From Bacteroidales bacterium (GTDB lineage: Bacteria; Bacteroidota; Bacteroidia; Bacteroidales; UBA7960): 8,445 nucleotides of DNA. The notes beneath the pieces were generated by a model. The model made no database searches. It saw only the letters and a list, made by a program, of their open reading frames with translations, and was not told the origin of the DNA. The stretch spans positions 1-8,445 of the forward strand of contig PWGY01000122.1 of NCBI GenBank assembly GCA_003554665.1, read 5' to 3'. Shown in pieces: positions 1 through 6,037 of the stretch; the stretch's first letter is position 1; every line of letters begins with the position of its first letter. Position numbers and translations under genes: made by a program.

Positions 1-2
1 CC

Positions 3-104
3 AAGCTTACGGAAAGGGAACCTTATTATTTGCAGGCCCACTGTATTATCAAAGGAGAGACGGTGAAACCGGATCAGGTGATTTCGCTGGTTTTTGGTCA
101 GTGA
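3..104 (+). CDS. 3' end of an unrecognised protein (partial)
   Basis: An open frame runs in from the left edge and stops at a TGA at 102-104, giving the last 33 residues of a protein (it ends ...VISLVFGQ). The codons look like those of the neighbouring genes and the segment is mostly polar with a hydrophobic end. I do not recognise the family from this fragment. A second frame is also open from base 2 to a TAA at 128-130, but its arginine- and glycine-rich product is less protein-like. The gene converges on yqgE with about 41 bases between stops, and I see no clear terminator there. Its presence as a coding end is fairly likely; its function is unknown. Confidence 0.45.
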   Translation, partial: KLTEREPYYLQAHCIIKGETVKPDQVISLVFGQ

Positions 105-145
105 AACGCCGTAAGGAAGCCAGGGTCTAAAGACTGATATTGTAT

Positions 146-715
146 CTAGTTGAGGATGGGGTCGGAAGGGAAATTCGCCCAGATGGCATAATCGTTGCCC
201 ATTTCCTTCAGCATATTGCTCCAGAGTTTTTCCGGGTGTCTGCTCATCACAGTTTTCAGGCTGCACTGGGTGACCACCCATGACTTATCTTTCATTTCAT
301 TGTCAAGCTGCTTCGATTCCCAGCCGGCATAACCAATGAAGAAACGAACGTCTTCAGGAGTGACCAGATTGAGTTTGATCAGATCCATGACCTTTTCAAT
401 TTCTCCGCCCCAGAAGAGACCCGGAATTATTTCTATGCTCCCCGGAACTTTATCGCCCAAAGTATGTACGTAAAAAAGTCGTTCCGGATGAACCGGTCCG
501 CCCAAAAACAGCGGAAACTCATTGTCCGGAAATTCCTTTACAACCTGGTTTAGCTTGAGGTGAATGGGTTTGTTGAGGATTAGTCCGATACTGCCCTCTT
601 TCGTATTATGTTCCACCAGCAAAACCACACTGCGTCCGAAGTAAAAATCGCGCAATGAAGGTTCACTGATCAACAGTTTTCCGCTGGCGGGTTTGTTTGG
701 GTTTCTTTTCATCAT
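146..715 (-). CDS. yqgE: YqgE/AlgH family protein
   Basis: This is a 189-residue member of the YqgE/AlgH family (formerly DUF179), small soluble proteins whose biochemical role is not settled; AlgH was first linked to alginate regulation in Pseudomonas. Family blocks are visible in order: GKLLISEP near the N-terminus (residues 12-19), FGRSVVLLVEH at about 26-36, GLILNKP, LFLGGPV, GLFWGGE, and RFFIGYAGWE followed by a QL a few residues on. The frame stays open upstream to an ATG at 769, but I chose the ATG at 713-715 (the next codon is also ATG). The family begins shortly before the GKLLISEP block, and a TAACTTTG box at 755-762 would place the transcript start downstream of 769. It is divergent from murL and shares a 122-base control region with it. 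The family call is firm; the start is probable. Confidence 0.92.
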   Translation of the reverse strand: MMKRNPNKPASGKLLISEPSLRDFYFGRSVVLLVEHNTKEGSIGLILNKPIHLKLNQVVKEFPDNEFPLFLGGPVHPERLFYVHTLGDKVPGSIEIIPGLFWGGEIEKVMDLIKLNLVTPEDVRFFIGYAGWESKQLDNEMKDKSWVVTQCSLKTVMSRHPEKLWSNMLKEMGNDYAIWANFPSDPILN

Positions 716-754
716 ATTCAGTTCTTCAATGGATCCCCAAAGCGATTTACGGGC

Positions 755-762
755 CAAAGTTA
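755..762 (-). promoter_or_regulatory. Candidate Bacteroidota -7 promoter box for yqgE
   Basis: The minus strand reads TAACTTTG, a full match to the Bacteroidota -7 consensus TAnnTTTG. It lies about 40 bases before the chosen yqgE start, giving a short leader. No good TTG/TTTG is seen 18-21 bases upstream, so the call rests on the -7 box and its position alone. Confidence 0.4.
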
Positions 763-788
763 AACACACTTGGGGGATTTTCTTAATT

Positions 789-815
789 TTGAACTGTGTT
801 CAATTTATAGAACAC
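789..815. repeat. Overlapping inverted repeats between yqgE and murL
   Basis: Two perfect inverted repeats share a central half-site. The first is TTGAAC-TGT-GTTCAA at 789-803, with 6-base arms and a 3-base centre. The second is GTGTTC (796-801) facing GAACAC (810-815) across 8 bases. A further TGTTCAA at 831-837 repeats 797-803 just before the murL ATG. The block lies in the only divergent intergenic region lying fully inside the window, upstream of both genes. Its compact symmetry suits an operator for a dimeric regulator that could act on both, but no regulator is identified. Confidence 0.55.
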
Positions 816-818
816 CAA

Positions 819-826
819 AAACTTTG
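819..826 (+). promoter_or_regulatory. Weak candidate -7 box for murL
   Basis: AAACTTTG matches TAnnTTTG at all fixed positions but the first, and lies 11 bases before the murL ATG, which would give a very short leader. No convincing -33 element is seen at the right distance. It sits immediately right of the inverted-repeat block at 789-815, so a protein bound there would be placed to affect it. Confidence 0.25.
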
Positions 827-837
827 CCAATGTTCAA

Positions 838-2244
838 ATGGAAAAAAGCGACAACAAGAACAGGTACCTTGAACTGAGGGAGAAATACCCCGTTTTTACC
901 TATAAAAACTATTCAGTGAGCCAGTGGTCCGGCGGACTGTACATTGATTTTCAATTTGAAGCCGGGCCGGATGTGGTTTTCCGGCCCCGGTGGACTATTG
1001 ACCTGGGAGACTACGCGGGTCGTGTACCATTTGAAAAAGTTCCGGAAAGCATGGCTTTTTACCTGGGCATGATTGAAATGGTGAGTTACTGGAAAGCCTT
1101 TTGTTCACCCAGGATCCTGATTGAGCCCCATCGTTTATCCTCGGTTGAGCAATCTTGGTGGAAGAACCTTTATCGACAAGGCCTCGGGGAGTTTTTTTAC
1201 ATGAACGGGATTGGTATACCCGGACCTGAAATGGTGGAATTTGTTTTTGGAAAGGGTTCCGGGCCCCTGTCGGGATTGCCTTCTGAAATTCCTGAAAACA
1301 CCGGGGGGGCTATTCTTGTACCGGTAGGAGGAGGTAAAGATTCAGTGGTTACACTTGAATTGCTTAAAATATCAGGACACAGGATTGTTCCATTTGTCGT
1401 GAACCCAAGAGGTGCCACAAAACAAGTGCTTGAAACTGCCGTTCCCGGAGAAACCGGAATTGTGATGCACCGGGAAATTGACCCTCTTTTGCTCCGTTTA
1501 AACGAAAAAGGATTTCTGAACGGTCATACCCCCTTTTCCGCAATGCTGGCATTTTCTGCCGCTTTCGTTGCCAGGAGTGCAGGGATTGGGCATATTGCCC
1601 TGTCAAATGAATCAAGTGCCAGTGAACCAACGATTCCGGGAACCGGAATTAATCACCAATACAGCAAATCGCTTGACTTTGAGCAGGATTTTCGTCATTA
1701 CATGTTTTTGTATCTTGACAAAACGATCAACTATTTCAGCTTTCTCCGGCCCCTGAATGAGCTGCAGATTGCTTCCCTTTTTTCCCGATACCGGCAATTT
1801 TTTGACAAGTTTAAAAGCTGTAACGCTGGGAGTAAGACGGATAGCTGGTGCTGTGTCTGCCCCAAATGCCTCTTTACTTACATCATTTTATCCCCGTTTT
1901 TAACAACAACTGAACGAATCGGAATTTTTGGGAAAGATCTTTTTACTGATGATAACCTTCTTGGTATTCTGGAAGAATTGAGCGGTGCTGCTGGTGTGAA
2001 ACCTTTTGAATGTGTCGGTACAATTGAGGAAGTGAATATGGCCCTGTCACATGCCACAGACCAGACCATGGAACAGGAGGGAGCACTTCCCGTTCTGCTG
2101 AATCATTACCGGGCAAGCTCCCTGTATGAACAGTACAGGCATCGGGATATCAAAAAATTACTATGTGACTTTGACCGGAAACACTGTTTGAAGCCACCTT
2201 TTGAGCAAATTGTTCGCAAGGGTGTAAAACAGATCTGTGAATAA
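838..2244 (+). CDS. murL: UDP-MurNAc-L-Ala-L-Glu epimerase (MurL)
   Basis: MurL uses ATP, releasing AMP and pyrophosphate, to invert the terminal L-Glu of UDP-MurNAc-L-Ala-L-Glu to D-Glu in the cytoplasm, the second step of the MurI-independent route to peptidoglycan D-Glu known from Xanthomonas. The 468-residue length fits. A PP-loop-type ATP-binding motif, PVGGGKDS, lies at residues 162-169, preceded by an N-terminal domain. The family-like blocks SNESSASEP (256-264) and NHQYSKS (272-278) follow. A cysteine cluster, C328 and C338-C339-V-C341-P-K-C344, resembles the Cys4 zinc site of QueC-type PP-loop proteins. The start is the first ATG, with no Shine-Dalgarno. A MurD-like ligase follows at once, supporting the role. 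The alternative, a QueC-like or other PP-loop enzyme, is less likely given that neighbour. The family is recognised by eye; the activity in this organism is inferred. Confidence 0.88.
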   Translation: MEKSDNKNRYLELREKYPVFTYKNYSVSQWSGGLYIDFQFEAGPDVVFRPRWTIDLGDYAGRVPFEKVPESMAFYLGMIEMVSYWKAFCSPRILIEPHRLSSVEQSWWKNLYRQGLGEFFYMNGIGIPGPEMVEFVFGKGSGPLSGLPSEIPENTGGAILVPVGGGKDSVVTLELLKISGHRIVPFVVNPRGATKQVLETAVPGETGIVMHREIDPLLLRLNEKGFLNGHTPFSAMLAFSAAFVARSAGIGHIALSNESSASEPTIPGTGINHQYSKSLDFEQDFRHYMFLYLDKTINYFSFLRPLNELQIASLFSRYRQFFDKFKSCNAGSKTDSWCCVCPKCLFTYIILSPFLTTTERIGIFGKDLFTDDNLLGILEELSGAAGVKPFECVGTIEEVNMALSHATDQTMEQEGALPVLLNHYRASSLYEQYRHRDIKKLLCDFDRKHCLKPPFEQIVRKGVKQICE

Positions 2245-2275
2245 CAGCAAATCCTTTAACCTATTGCGGGTCAGT

Positions 2276-3688
2276 ATGACAACCGAACAACGATTCATTG
2301 ATTTTTTTGAAGGAAAACGTGTGGCCATTCTTGGCTTTGGCCGCGAAGGGCAATCGACTTATCATCGATTGCGAAGATATTTGCCATCGCTTCCTCTTAT
2401 CGTTTGTGATCAACGGCCCATGGCCCGGAATCCGGGATCATTTCCGGAAGATGCTTCTGTAAAATGGTTTCTTGGTGATCATTACCTGGAAGGCTTGAAA
2501 GATGCAGATGTAATTGTGCGTTCACCGGGAATTCCTTTTGATGTGCTGGATAATCTTGCTCACAGGGCACGGGTTACTTCACAGACAGAACTATTTCTTA
2601 CCTTTTTCCGAAAACAGGTGGTGGGCATTACAGGTACAAAGGGGAAAAGTACTACTGCAAGTCTGTTGTATCATATTTTCAGGGAAGCTGGCCAGCCAGC
2701 CATGCTGGCCGGTAATATAGGAACGCCCTGTTTTGACTTACTGGACAGTTTGGAAGAAGGGGTGACAGTGGTTTTTGAACTGAGCAGTCATCAGCTGCAG
2801 AACCTGACTGTATCACCGTCAGTGGCTGTATTGCTCAATATTTTCGAAGAACACCTGGATTACTACCGGTCGTTTTCCGCCTACCAGGAAGCCAAAATGA
2901 ATATTTTCAGGTGGCAGGCCAGTGATGATTTTTTTTTGTACGATCCTGCCAATCCTGTATTGAGTAAATTGATTCCCGGTACTATCGTTTCTTCAAAGCC
3001 AATACGTCTTGAAGAACCTGAAGGTGAAGCCGGAGGGGTATATTGCCAGGGAGATGATATGTTGGTGGTTACAGGTGACCGTCATGAACCTTTCATCATT
3101 AAAAACATATGCCGGGACCGCCTGTTGCCCGGCAAGCACAACCTTAAAAATATTGCTGCTGCTGCCGTGGCGGCTATTCTGCGGGGTGTTTCAGCTGAAA
3201 CAATTGCATCTGCTGTGGGCGGCTTCAAAGGTTTGCCACATCGCCTGGAATATATCGGTAGCTGGCAGCGAAAGAAGTTTTACAATGATTCAATCGCCAC
3301 CATCCCCGAGGCTACCATGGCGGCAGTGAGGGCTTTACCTGAAGTGTCTGTACTGATTCTTGGCGGAAAAGATCGTGGGGTGGCTTATGGCCCGCTGATG
3401 CGGTTTCTGGCCTCTTCTGGTGTAGAAATACTTGTATTTACCGGGGAAGCTGGCCGGCGGATGCTGGCCATCGCCTCCGGGCTTAAAGGATTCCAGCACA
3501 AAAATTGTATCATGGCTGAAAACTTTGACGATGGAATCAATCAGGCTTTTGGAAAAACCCCGGAAGGGAAAACATGCCTTTTGTCGCCTGCAGCGCCCAG
3601 CTATGATGCATTCAGGGATTTTGAAGAACGTGGCCAACGTTACAGACAGTTGGTGCAATTTCACGGTAATCAAACGTCTACACGGTAA
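2276..3688 (+). CDS. murD2: UDP-MurNAc-L-Ala glutamate ligase, MurD2 type
   Basis: This cytoplasmic Mur ligase of about 470 residues joins glutamate to UDP-MurNAc-L-Ala using ATP. Visible in order are an N-terminal VAILGFG Rossmann-like loop, the ATP P-loop GTKGKST (120-126), ELSSHQL (168-174), NIFEEHLD, Lys207 (the position carbamylated in E. coli MurD), NDSIATIPEA (337-346), LGGKDRG (362-368) and LSPAAPSYDAF (436-446). Compared with E. coli MurD, Thr321, Ser415 and Phe422 are kept (T342, S442, F449), but Lys319 becomes I340 and Lys348 becomes R367. With murL directly upstream, the L-Glu-using MurD2 is the likeliest identity; ordinary D-Glu MurD is the alternative. I chose ATG 2276, 31 bases after murL. 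A GTG at 2237 would overlap murL by 8 bases and add 13 residues. An MurD-family ligase is certain; the MurD2 subtype is inferred. Confidence 0.87.
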   Translation: MTTEQRFIDFFEGKRVAILGFGREGQSTYHRLRRYLPSLPLIVCDQRPMARNPGSFPEDASVKWFLGDHYLEGLKDADVIVRSPGIPFDVLDNLAHRARVTSQTELFLTFFRKQVVGITGTKGKSTTASLLYHIFREAGQPAMLAGNIGTPCFDLLDSLEEGVTVVFELSSHQLQNLTVSPSVAVLLNIFEEHLDYYRSFSAYQEAKMNIFRWQASDDFFLYDPANPVLSKLIPGTIVSSKPIRLEEPEGEAGGVYCQGDDMLVVTGDRHEPFIIKNICRDRLLPGKHNLKNIAAAAVAAILRGVSAETIASAVGGFKGLPHRLEYIGSWQRKKFYNDSIATIPEATMAAVRALPEVSVLILGGKDRGVAYGPLMRFLASSGVEILVFTGEAGRRMLAIASGLKGFQHKNCIMAENFDDGINQAFGKTPEGKTCLLSPAAPSYDAFRDFEERGQRYRQLVQFHGNQTSTR

Positions 3689-3695
3689 TCAAACG
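3662..3695 (+). repeat. 15-base direct repeat spanning the murD2 stop codon
   Basis: CACGGTAATCAAACG occurs at 3662-3676 and again, perfectly, at 3681-3695, separated by TCTA (period 19). The first copy is coding (HGNQT); the second is shifted in frame and supplies the TAA stop at 3686-3688. Removing one 19-base unit would leave an end reading HGNQTH and a TGA. This looks like a recent slippage duplication that rewrote the last residues of the protein. Confidence 0.85.
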
Positions 3696-3771
3696 CACTG
3701 ATTGCTGCTTTGTCAGGGACCAGAACTCCGACCGTCGGGTGGCCCTCCTGGTAGAAATTGAAAGAAAAAGT

Positions 3772-4470
3772 TCAGATCGTGAACTTCTCAATTCCCAATT
3801 TCTTTTTATAGTGATTCAGCAGGTTCTCAGGGTTGCGTACCGACTGCAACAACCAGCCGATCATCACCTCCGTCTTTTCTTCTTCCGTCAGTCTCCAATT
3901 TCTGACCGTTTTCCGGATGCGTGGTGCAAGGTGATACAGGCAAATGGCAGCTGATACGGAAATGTTGAAGCTTTCGGTGAAACCCAGCATTGGAATTCTG
4001 ACAAACGCATCAGACATAGACATGGCCTCATCCGTAAGTCCGTCCAGTTCTGTGCCAAAAACAAGGGCCGTTTTATCGTTCACGGGTAATTCTTCCAGCA
4101 GGAAGTCATTTTTGTGCGGGGTGGTTGCCACAATACGGTATCCCTGATCTTTGAGCTCGGTCAGACAGGCAGTGGTATTGAAATCTTTCTGGTTGTATTT
4201 ATTCAGGCTGAGCCATTTGGAAGAACCAAGGGCCACATCGGGATTGATTTCATAGGTGTTGCGGTTTTCGATGATGTGTACGTCCTGTATACCAAAGCAC
4301 TCGCACGAACGGAGAACGGCACTGGCATTCTGTGACTGGTAGATGTCTTCCATCACAATCGTCAGATGGCGGGTGCGCCAGGCCAGGATGCGTGTCATTT
4401 TTTCCAGCCGCTTTTCGGTAACGTGGGCTGACAGATGTTTCAAAAGCAATTGTTTTTGATACAATTCCAT
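3772..4470 (-). CDS. trmH: tRNA (guanosine-2'-O-)-methyltransferase, TrmH/SpoU family
   Basis: This is a 232-residue SPOUT methyltransferase with the three TrmH motifs: NASAVLR (48-54; the N and catalytic-type Arg of motif 1), VFGTELDGLTDEA (137-149; motif 2) and IPMLGFTESFNISVSAA (159-175; motif 3, part of the knotted SAM site). The family methylates the ribose 2'-OH of G18 in the tRNA D-loop from S-adenosylmethionine. The N-terminal helical stretch and basic C-terminal tail fit TrmH, rather than the longer TrmH/RlmB type with an L30e-like domain. The start is the ATG at 4468-4470; a TTG at 4486-4488 in frame would add six residues and is less likely. It lies 23 bases after the ureohydrolase stop and is probably co-transcribed. 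Exact target (G18 tRNA against another 2'-O site) is inferred from family. Confidence 0.9.
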   Translation of the reverse strand: MELYQKQLLLKHLSAHVTEKRLEKMTRILAWRTRHLTIVMEDIYQSQNASAVLRSCECFGIQDVHIIENRNTYEINPDVALGSSKWLSLNKYNQKDFNTTACLTELKDQGYRIVATTPHKNDFLLEELPVNDKTALVFGTELDGLTDEAMSMSDAFVRIPMLGFTESFNISVSAAICLYHLAPRIRKTVRNWRLTEEEKTEVMIGWLLQSVRNPENLLNHYKKKLGIEKFTI

Positions 4471-4493
4471 TTGATGGATATGCTTCAAAGTGT

Positions 4494-5534
4494 TTATTCA
4501 TTACTCTTGATCATCATGCCTGCCATGCGGTATATGATCCTGCATGATACAATTCCGTCGAGCGGGGTAGATCCGGTTTCCACCAGATCAGCTCCGATGA
4601 TCCGTTTGCCCGATTTCATGGCTGTTTCCAAAAGGTAAACGGCCTGATTGAAAGACAACCCGCCTGGAACTGGTGTACCTGTGCCGGGACAAAGAGAAGG
4701 TTCCAGCCCGTCCACATCAAAAGAAACATAAATGTTATCCGGAAGTTTTTCGATGATCTCCCGGCAAATATCCGACCAGTTTTCTCCTTCAAAAAGACGT
4801 TCGTGCAGGTGGTGGTCAAAATATGTTTTGATTTTTTTGTGGTTCTGGGAGATGACCTGCACTTCCTCATTGCACAATTCGCGTATGCCTACCTGGACGA
4901 TTTGGGTCACGCCGCTGGTTTCCAGGGCATTGCGCATGACGGAGGCATGTGAATGGGTAAAACCCTGGTAATCTTTGCGCATATCGGCATGGGCATCAAT
5001 TTGCAGAATGCCGAATTCATTCTCCCTGGCCAGAGCCCGTATCTGCCCGGTGCTGCAACTGTGGTCGCCCCCGATCATGAATGGCAGCTGATTGTTATCC
5101 ATATATTGCAGGGTGGATTTTTCCAGTGAAAGGGCAAGTGTTTCACAGGCATTGTTAACCGAATTGGTCAGTTCCTGAATATGTCTGTTGTCATCCGCGT
5201 TGCCCCCCTCTTCAAGAAAACGAATCACCTGTTCTGCCTGCAGTCTGACCTGCTGATTGGTGGAGATTATACCCGGGTCTACCTGCTCCATGGCCATTCC
5301 GGCTTTCCAGGCACCAGGCACCATAGGGTCGTAGAGATCGATCTGAAAAGAGTTGGAAAAAACGTTCATGGGCCCCTGGGCGGCACCCTGGGTATTGGTT
5401 ACGGTAACATCCCATGGAACCGGGATGAAAACCAGCCTGGATTCCTCCACTTCAAACGGCAGGCCAAAAATGTTGTTGTTTTTGTTTCCCACTGCGCTGG
5501 CGTTGAATTGGGAAAGTTTATCTTCTGTGTTCAT
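4494..5534 (-). CDS. Ureohydrolase (arginase/agmatinase family), agmatinase-like
   Basis: This 346-residue enzyme of the arginase/agmatinase/formimidoylglutamase superfamily hydrolyses a guanidino or formimino group at a two-manganese centre. All metal ligands are visible: GGDHS (155-159, H158), DAHAD (180-184: D180, H182, D184) and SFDVDG (271-276: D273, D275), with E319 in the ADLVE block. The stretch after DAHAD, with R186, Y189, G191 and SHASVMR (195-201), resembles agmatinases more than arginases, so agmatine to putrescine plus urea is a reasonable guess. Formiminoglutamate or arginine cannot be excluded. The usual GLDP after the second Asp pair is GLEP (276-279). It starts at ATG 5532-5534 with no Shine-Dalgarno, behind its own candidate -7 box and downstream of the hup terminator. 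No urease, arginine or histidine genes are adjacent to settle the substrate. Confidence 0.88.
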   Translation of the reverse strand: MNTEDKLSQFNASAVGNKNNNIFGLPFEVEESRLVFIPVPWDVTVTNTQGAAQGPMNVFSNSFQIDLYDPMVPGAWKAGMAMEQVDPGIISTNQQVRLQAEQVIRFLEEGGNADDNRHIQELTNSVNNACETLALSLEKSTLQYMDNNQLPFMIGGDHSCSTGQIRALARENEFGILQIDAHADMRKDYQGFTHSHASVMRNALETSGVTQIVQVGIRELCNEEVQVISQNHKKIKTYFDHHLHERLFEGENWSDICREIIEKLPDNIYVSFDVDGLEPSLCPGTGTPVPGGLSFNQAVYLLETAMKSGKRIIGADLVETGSTPLDGIVSCRIIYRMAGMMIKSNE

Positions 5535-5570
5535 ACAGTAGAATTTTTGAATGATGAACTGATCTCACTT

Positions 5571-5632
5571 TTTGAGGCCTGAGGGTTTCTTTAAGCACAA
5601 CTAATCCGGCGAGGCCTGAGGCTACCCTCAAA
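5571..5632. repeat. Direct and inverted repeats in the ureohydrolase leader
   Basis: GAGGCCTGAGG occurs at 5574-5584 and 5611-5621. TGAGGGT at 5580-5586 faces a perfect ACCCTCA at 5624-5630, and TTTGAGG at 5571-5577 faces CCTCAAA at 5626-5632. The block lies just downstream of the candidate -7 box at 5629-5636, so most of it would be in the roughly 90-base untranslated leader. The arms could pair in the transcript or bind a regulator; no known riboswitch class is recognised. Confidence 0.5.
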
Positions 5633-5636
5633 GTTA
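5629..5636 (-). promoter_or_regulatory. Candidate -7 promoter box for ureohydrolase-trmH
   Basis: The minus strand reads TAACTTTG, the same octamer found upstream of yqgE and a full match to TAnnTTTG. It lies after the hup terminator and about 95 bases before the ureohydrolase ATG, where a new promoter is required. The -33 region is poor, so confidence is moderate. Confidence 0.4.
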
Positions 5637-5657
5637 AAAATAATCAAATGAATCCAT

Positions 5658-5690
5658 AAAAAAAGCCCCGGCAGAAATACCGGGGCTTTT
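5658..5690 (-). terminator. Intrinsic terminator of hup
   Basis: AAAAGCCCCGG (5661-5671) and CCGGGGCTTTT (5680-5690) form a perfect 11-base inverted repeat around an 8-base loop. On the minus strand the GC-rich stem is followed by seven T residues (plus-strand A 5658-5664). It begins 22 bases after the hup stop, the expected place. The plus-strand side has only four T residues, so it is mainly a minus-strand terminator. Confidence 0.92.
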
Positions 5691-5712
5691 ACTACATTTC
5701 TAAAGGTGATCC

Positions 5713-5985
5713 TTACTTCACTTTGTCAGCGAGTTCAGCACCGGCCTTGAATTTAACCACTTTTTTAGCGGGAATGGTAATTTCTTTACCGCTTTGTGGG
5801 TTACGGCCTTTGCGTGCCTCTCTTTTCGAAACTGAGAAGGAACCGAAGCCTACCAGGGCTACTCTGTCACCTTTCTTCAATGCCTTGGTTGTGGAATCAA
5901 TGAAAGCGTCAAGTGCTCTTTTGGCGTCTGCTTTCGTAAGATTCGCTTCCGATGCAATTGCATCAATTAATTCTGCTTTGTTCAT
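5713..5985 (-). CDS. hup: HU-family DNA-binding protein
   Basis: This 90-residue histone-like nucleoid protein is the canonical HU length. It bends and compacts DNA as a dimer in the nucleoid. Visible features are the N-terminal MNKAELI with a two-helix dimerisation region (about 1-40), the GFGSF turn (46-50), and the DNA-intercalating arm with the conserved R61-N62-P63 and following GKEI. The lysine-rich C-terminus [10 protein letters not shown] is typical. It stands alone as a single-gene unit with a textbook promoter, an A-rich leader and a strong terminator. Whether it is HU proper or a closely related IHF-like paralogue cannot be decided here, but the sequence fits HU. Confidence 0.96.
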   Translation of the reverse strand: MNKAELIDAIASEANLTKADAKRALDAFIDSTTKALKKGDRVALVGFGSFSVSKREARKGRNPQSGKEITIPAKKVVKFKAGAELADKVK

Positions 5986-5999
5986 CTCTTTTTTGTTTT

Positions 6000-6035
6000 T
6001 TGGTTAAAAAATAATCGGATGCTTCCATTAACCAA
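6000..6035 (-). promoter_or_regulatory. 8-base inverted repeat at the hup transcript 5' end
   Basis: TTGGTTAA (6000-6007) and TTAACCAA (6028-6035) are a perfect inverted repeat around 20 bases. With the hup -7 box ending at 6038, the upstream arm falls at or just after the expected transcription start. The RNA would then begin with a stem-loop, followed by a 14-base A-rich stretch before the ATG. It could stabilise the mRNA or serve as an operator; the function is inferred. Confidence 0.55.
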
Positions 6036-6037
6036 TG

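Noticed and set aside
125..134. GTCTAAAGAC palindrome between the left partial gene and yqgE as a terminator
   Set aside because: Four-base arms with a two-base centre and no T tract; too weak to support.
838..2244. Reading this gene as QueC, an asparagine-synthase-like protein or another tRNA-modifying PP-loop enzyme
   Set aside because: The PP-loop and cysteine cluster are shared, but the length, the SNESSASEP and NHQYSKS blocks and the adjacent MurD-like ligase fit MurL better.
2929..2937. Nine-T homopolymer inside murD2 and nine-base A run in the ribH coding strand (7664-7672), considered as phase-variation tracts
   Set aside because: Both frames are intact, both genes are likely essential or housekeeping, and such runs are common in lysine and phenylalanine codons.
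3719..3752. ACCAG/CTGGT arms with CCGAC-C-GTCGG between murD2 and trmH, considered as a bidirectional terminator
   Set aside because: Stem is short and interrupted, the inner palindrome has a one-base centre, and neither side has a T tract directly after it.
4486..4488. TTG start for trmH six codons before the ATG
   Set aside because: TTG starts are rare and the ATG at 4470 gives the usual family N-terminus.
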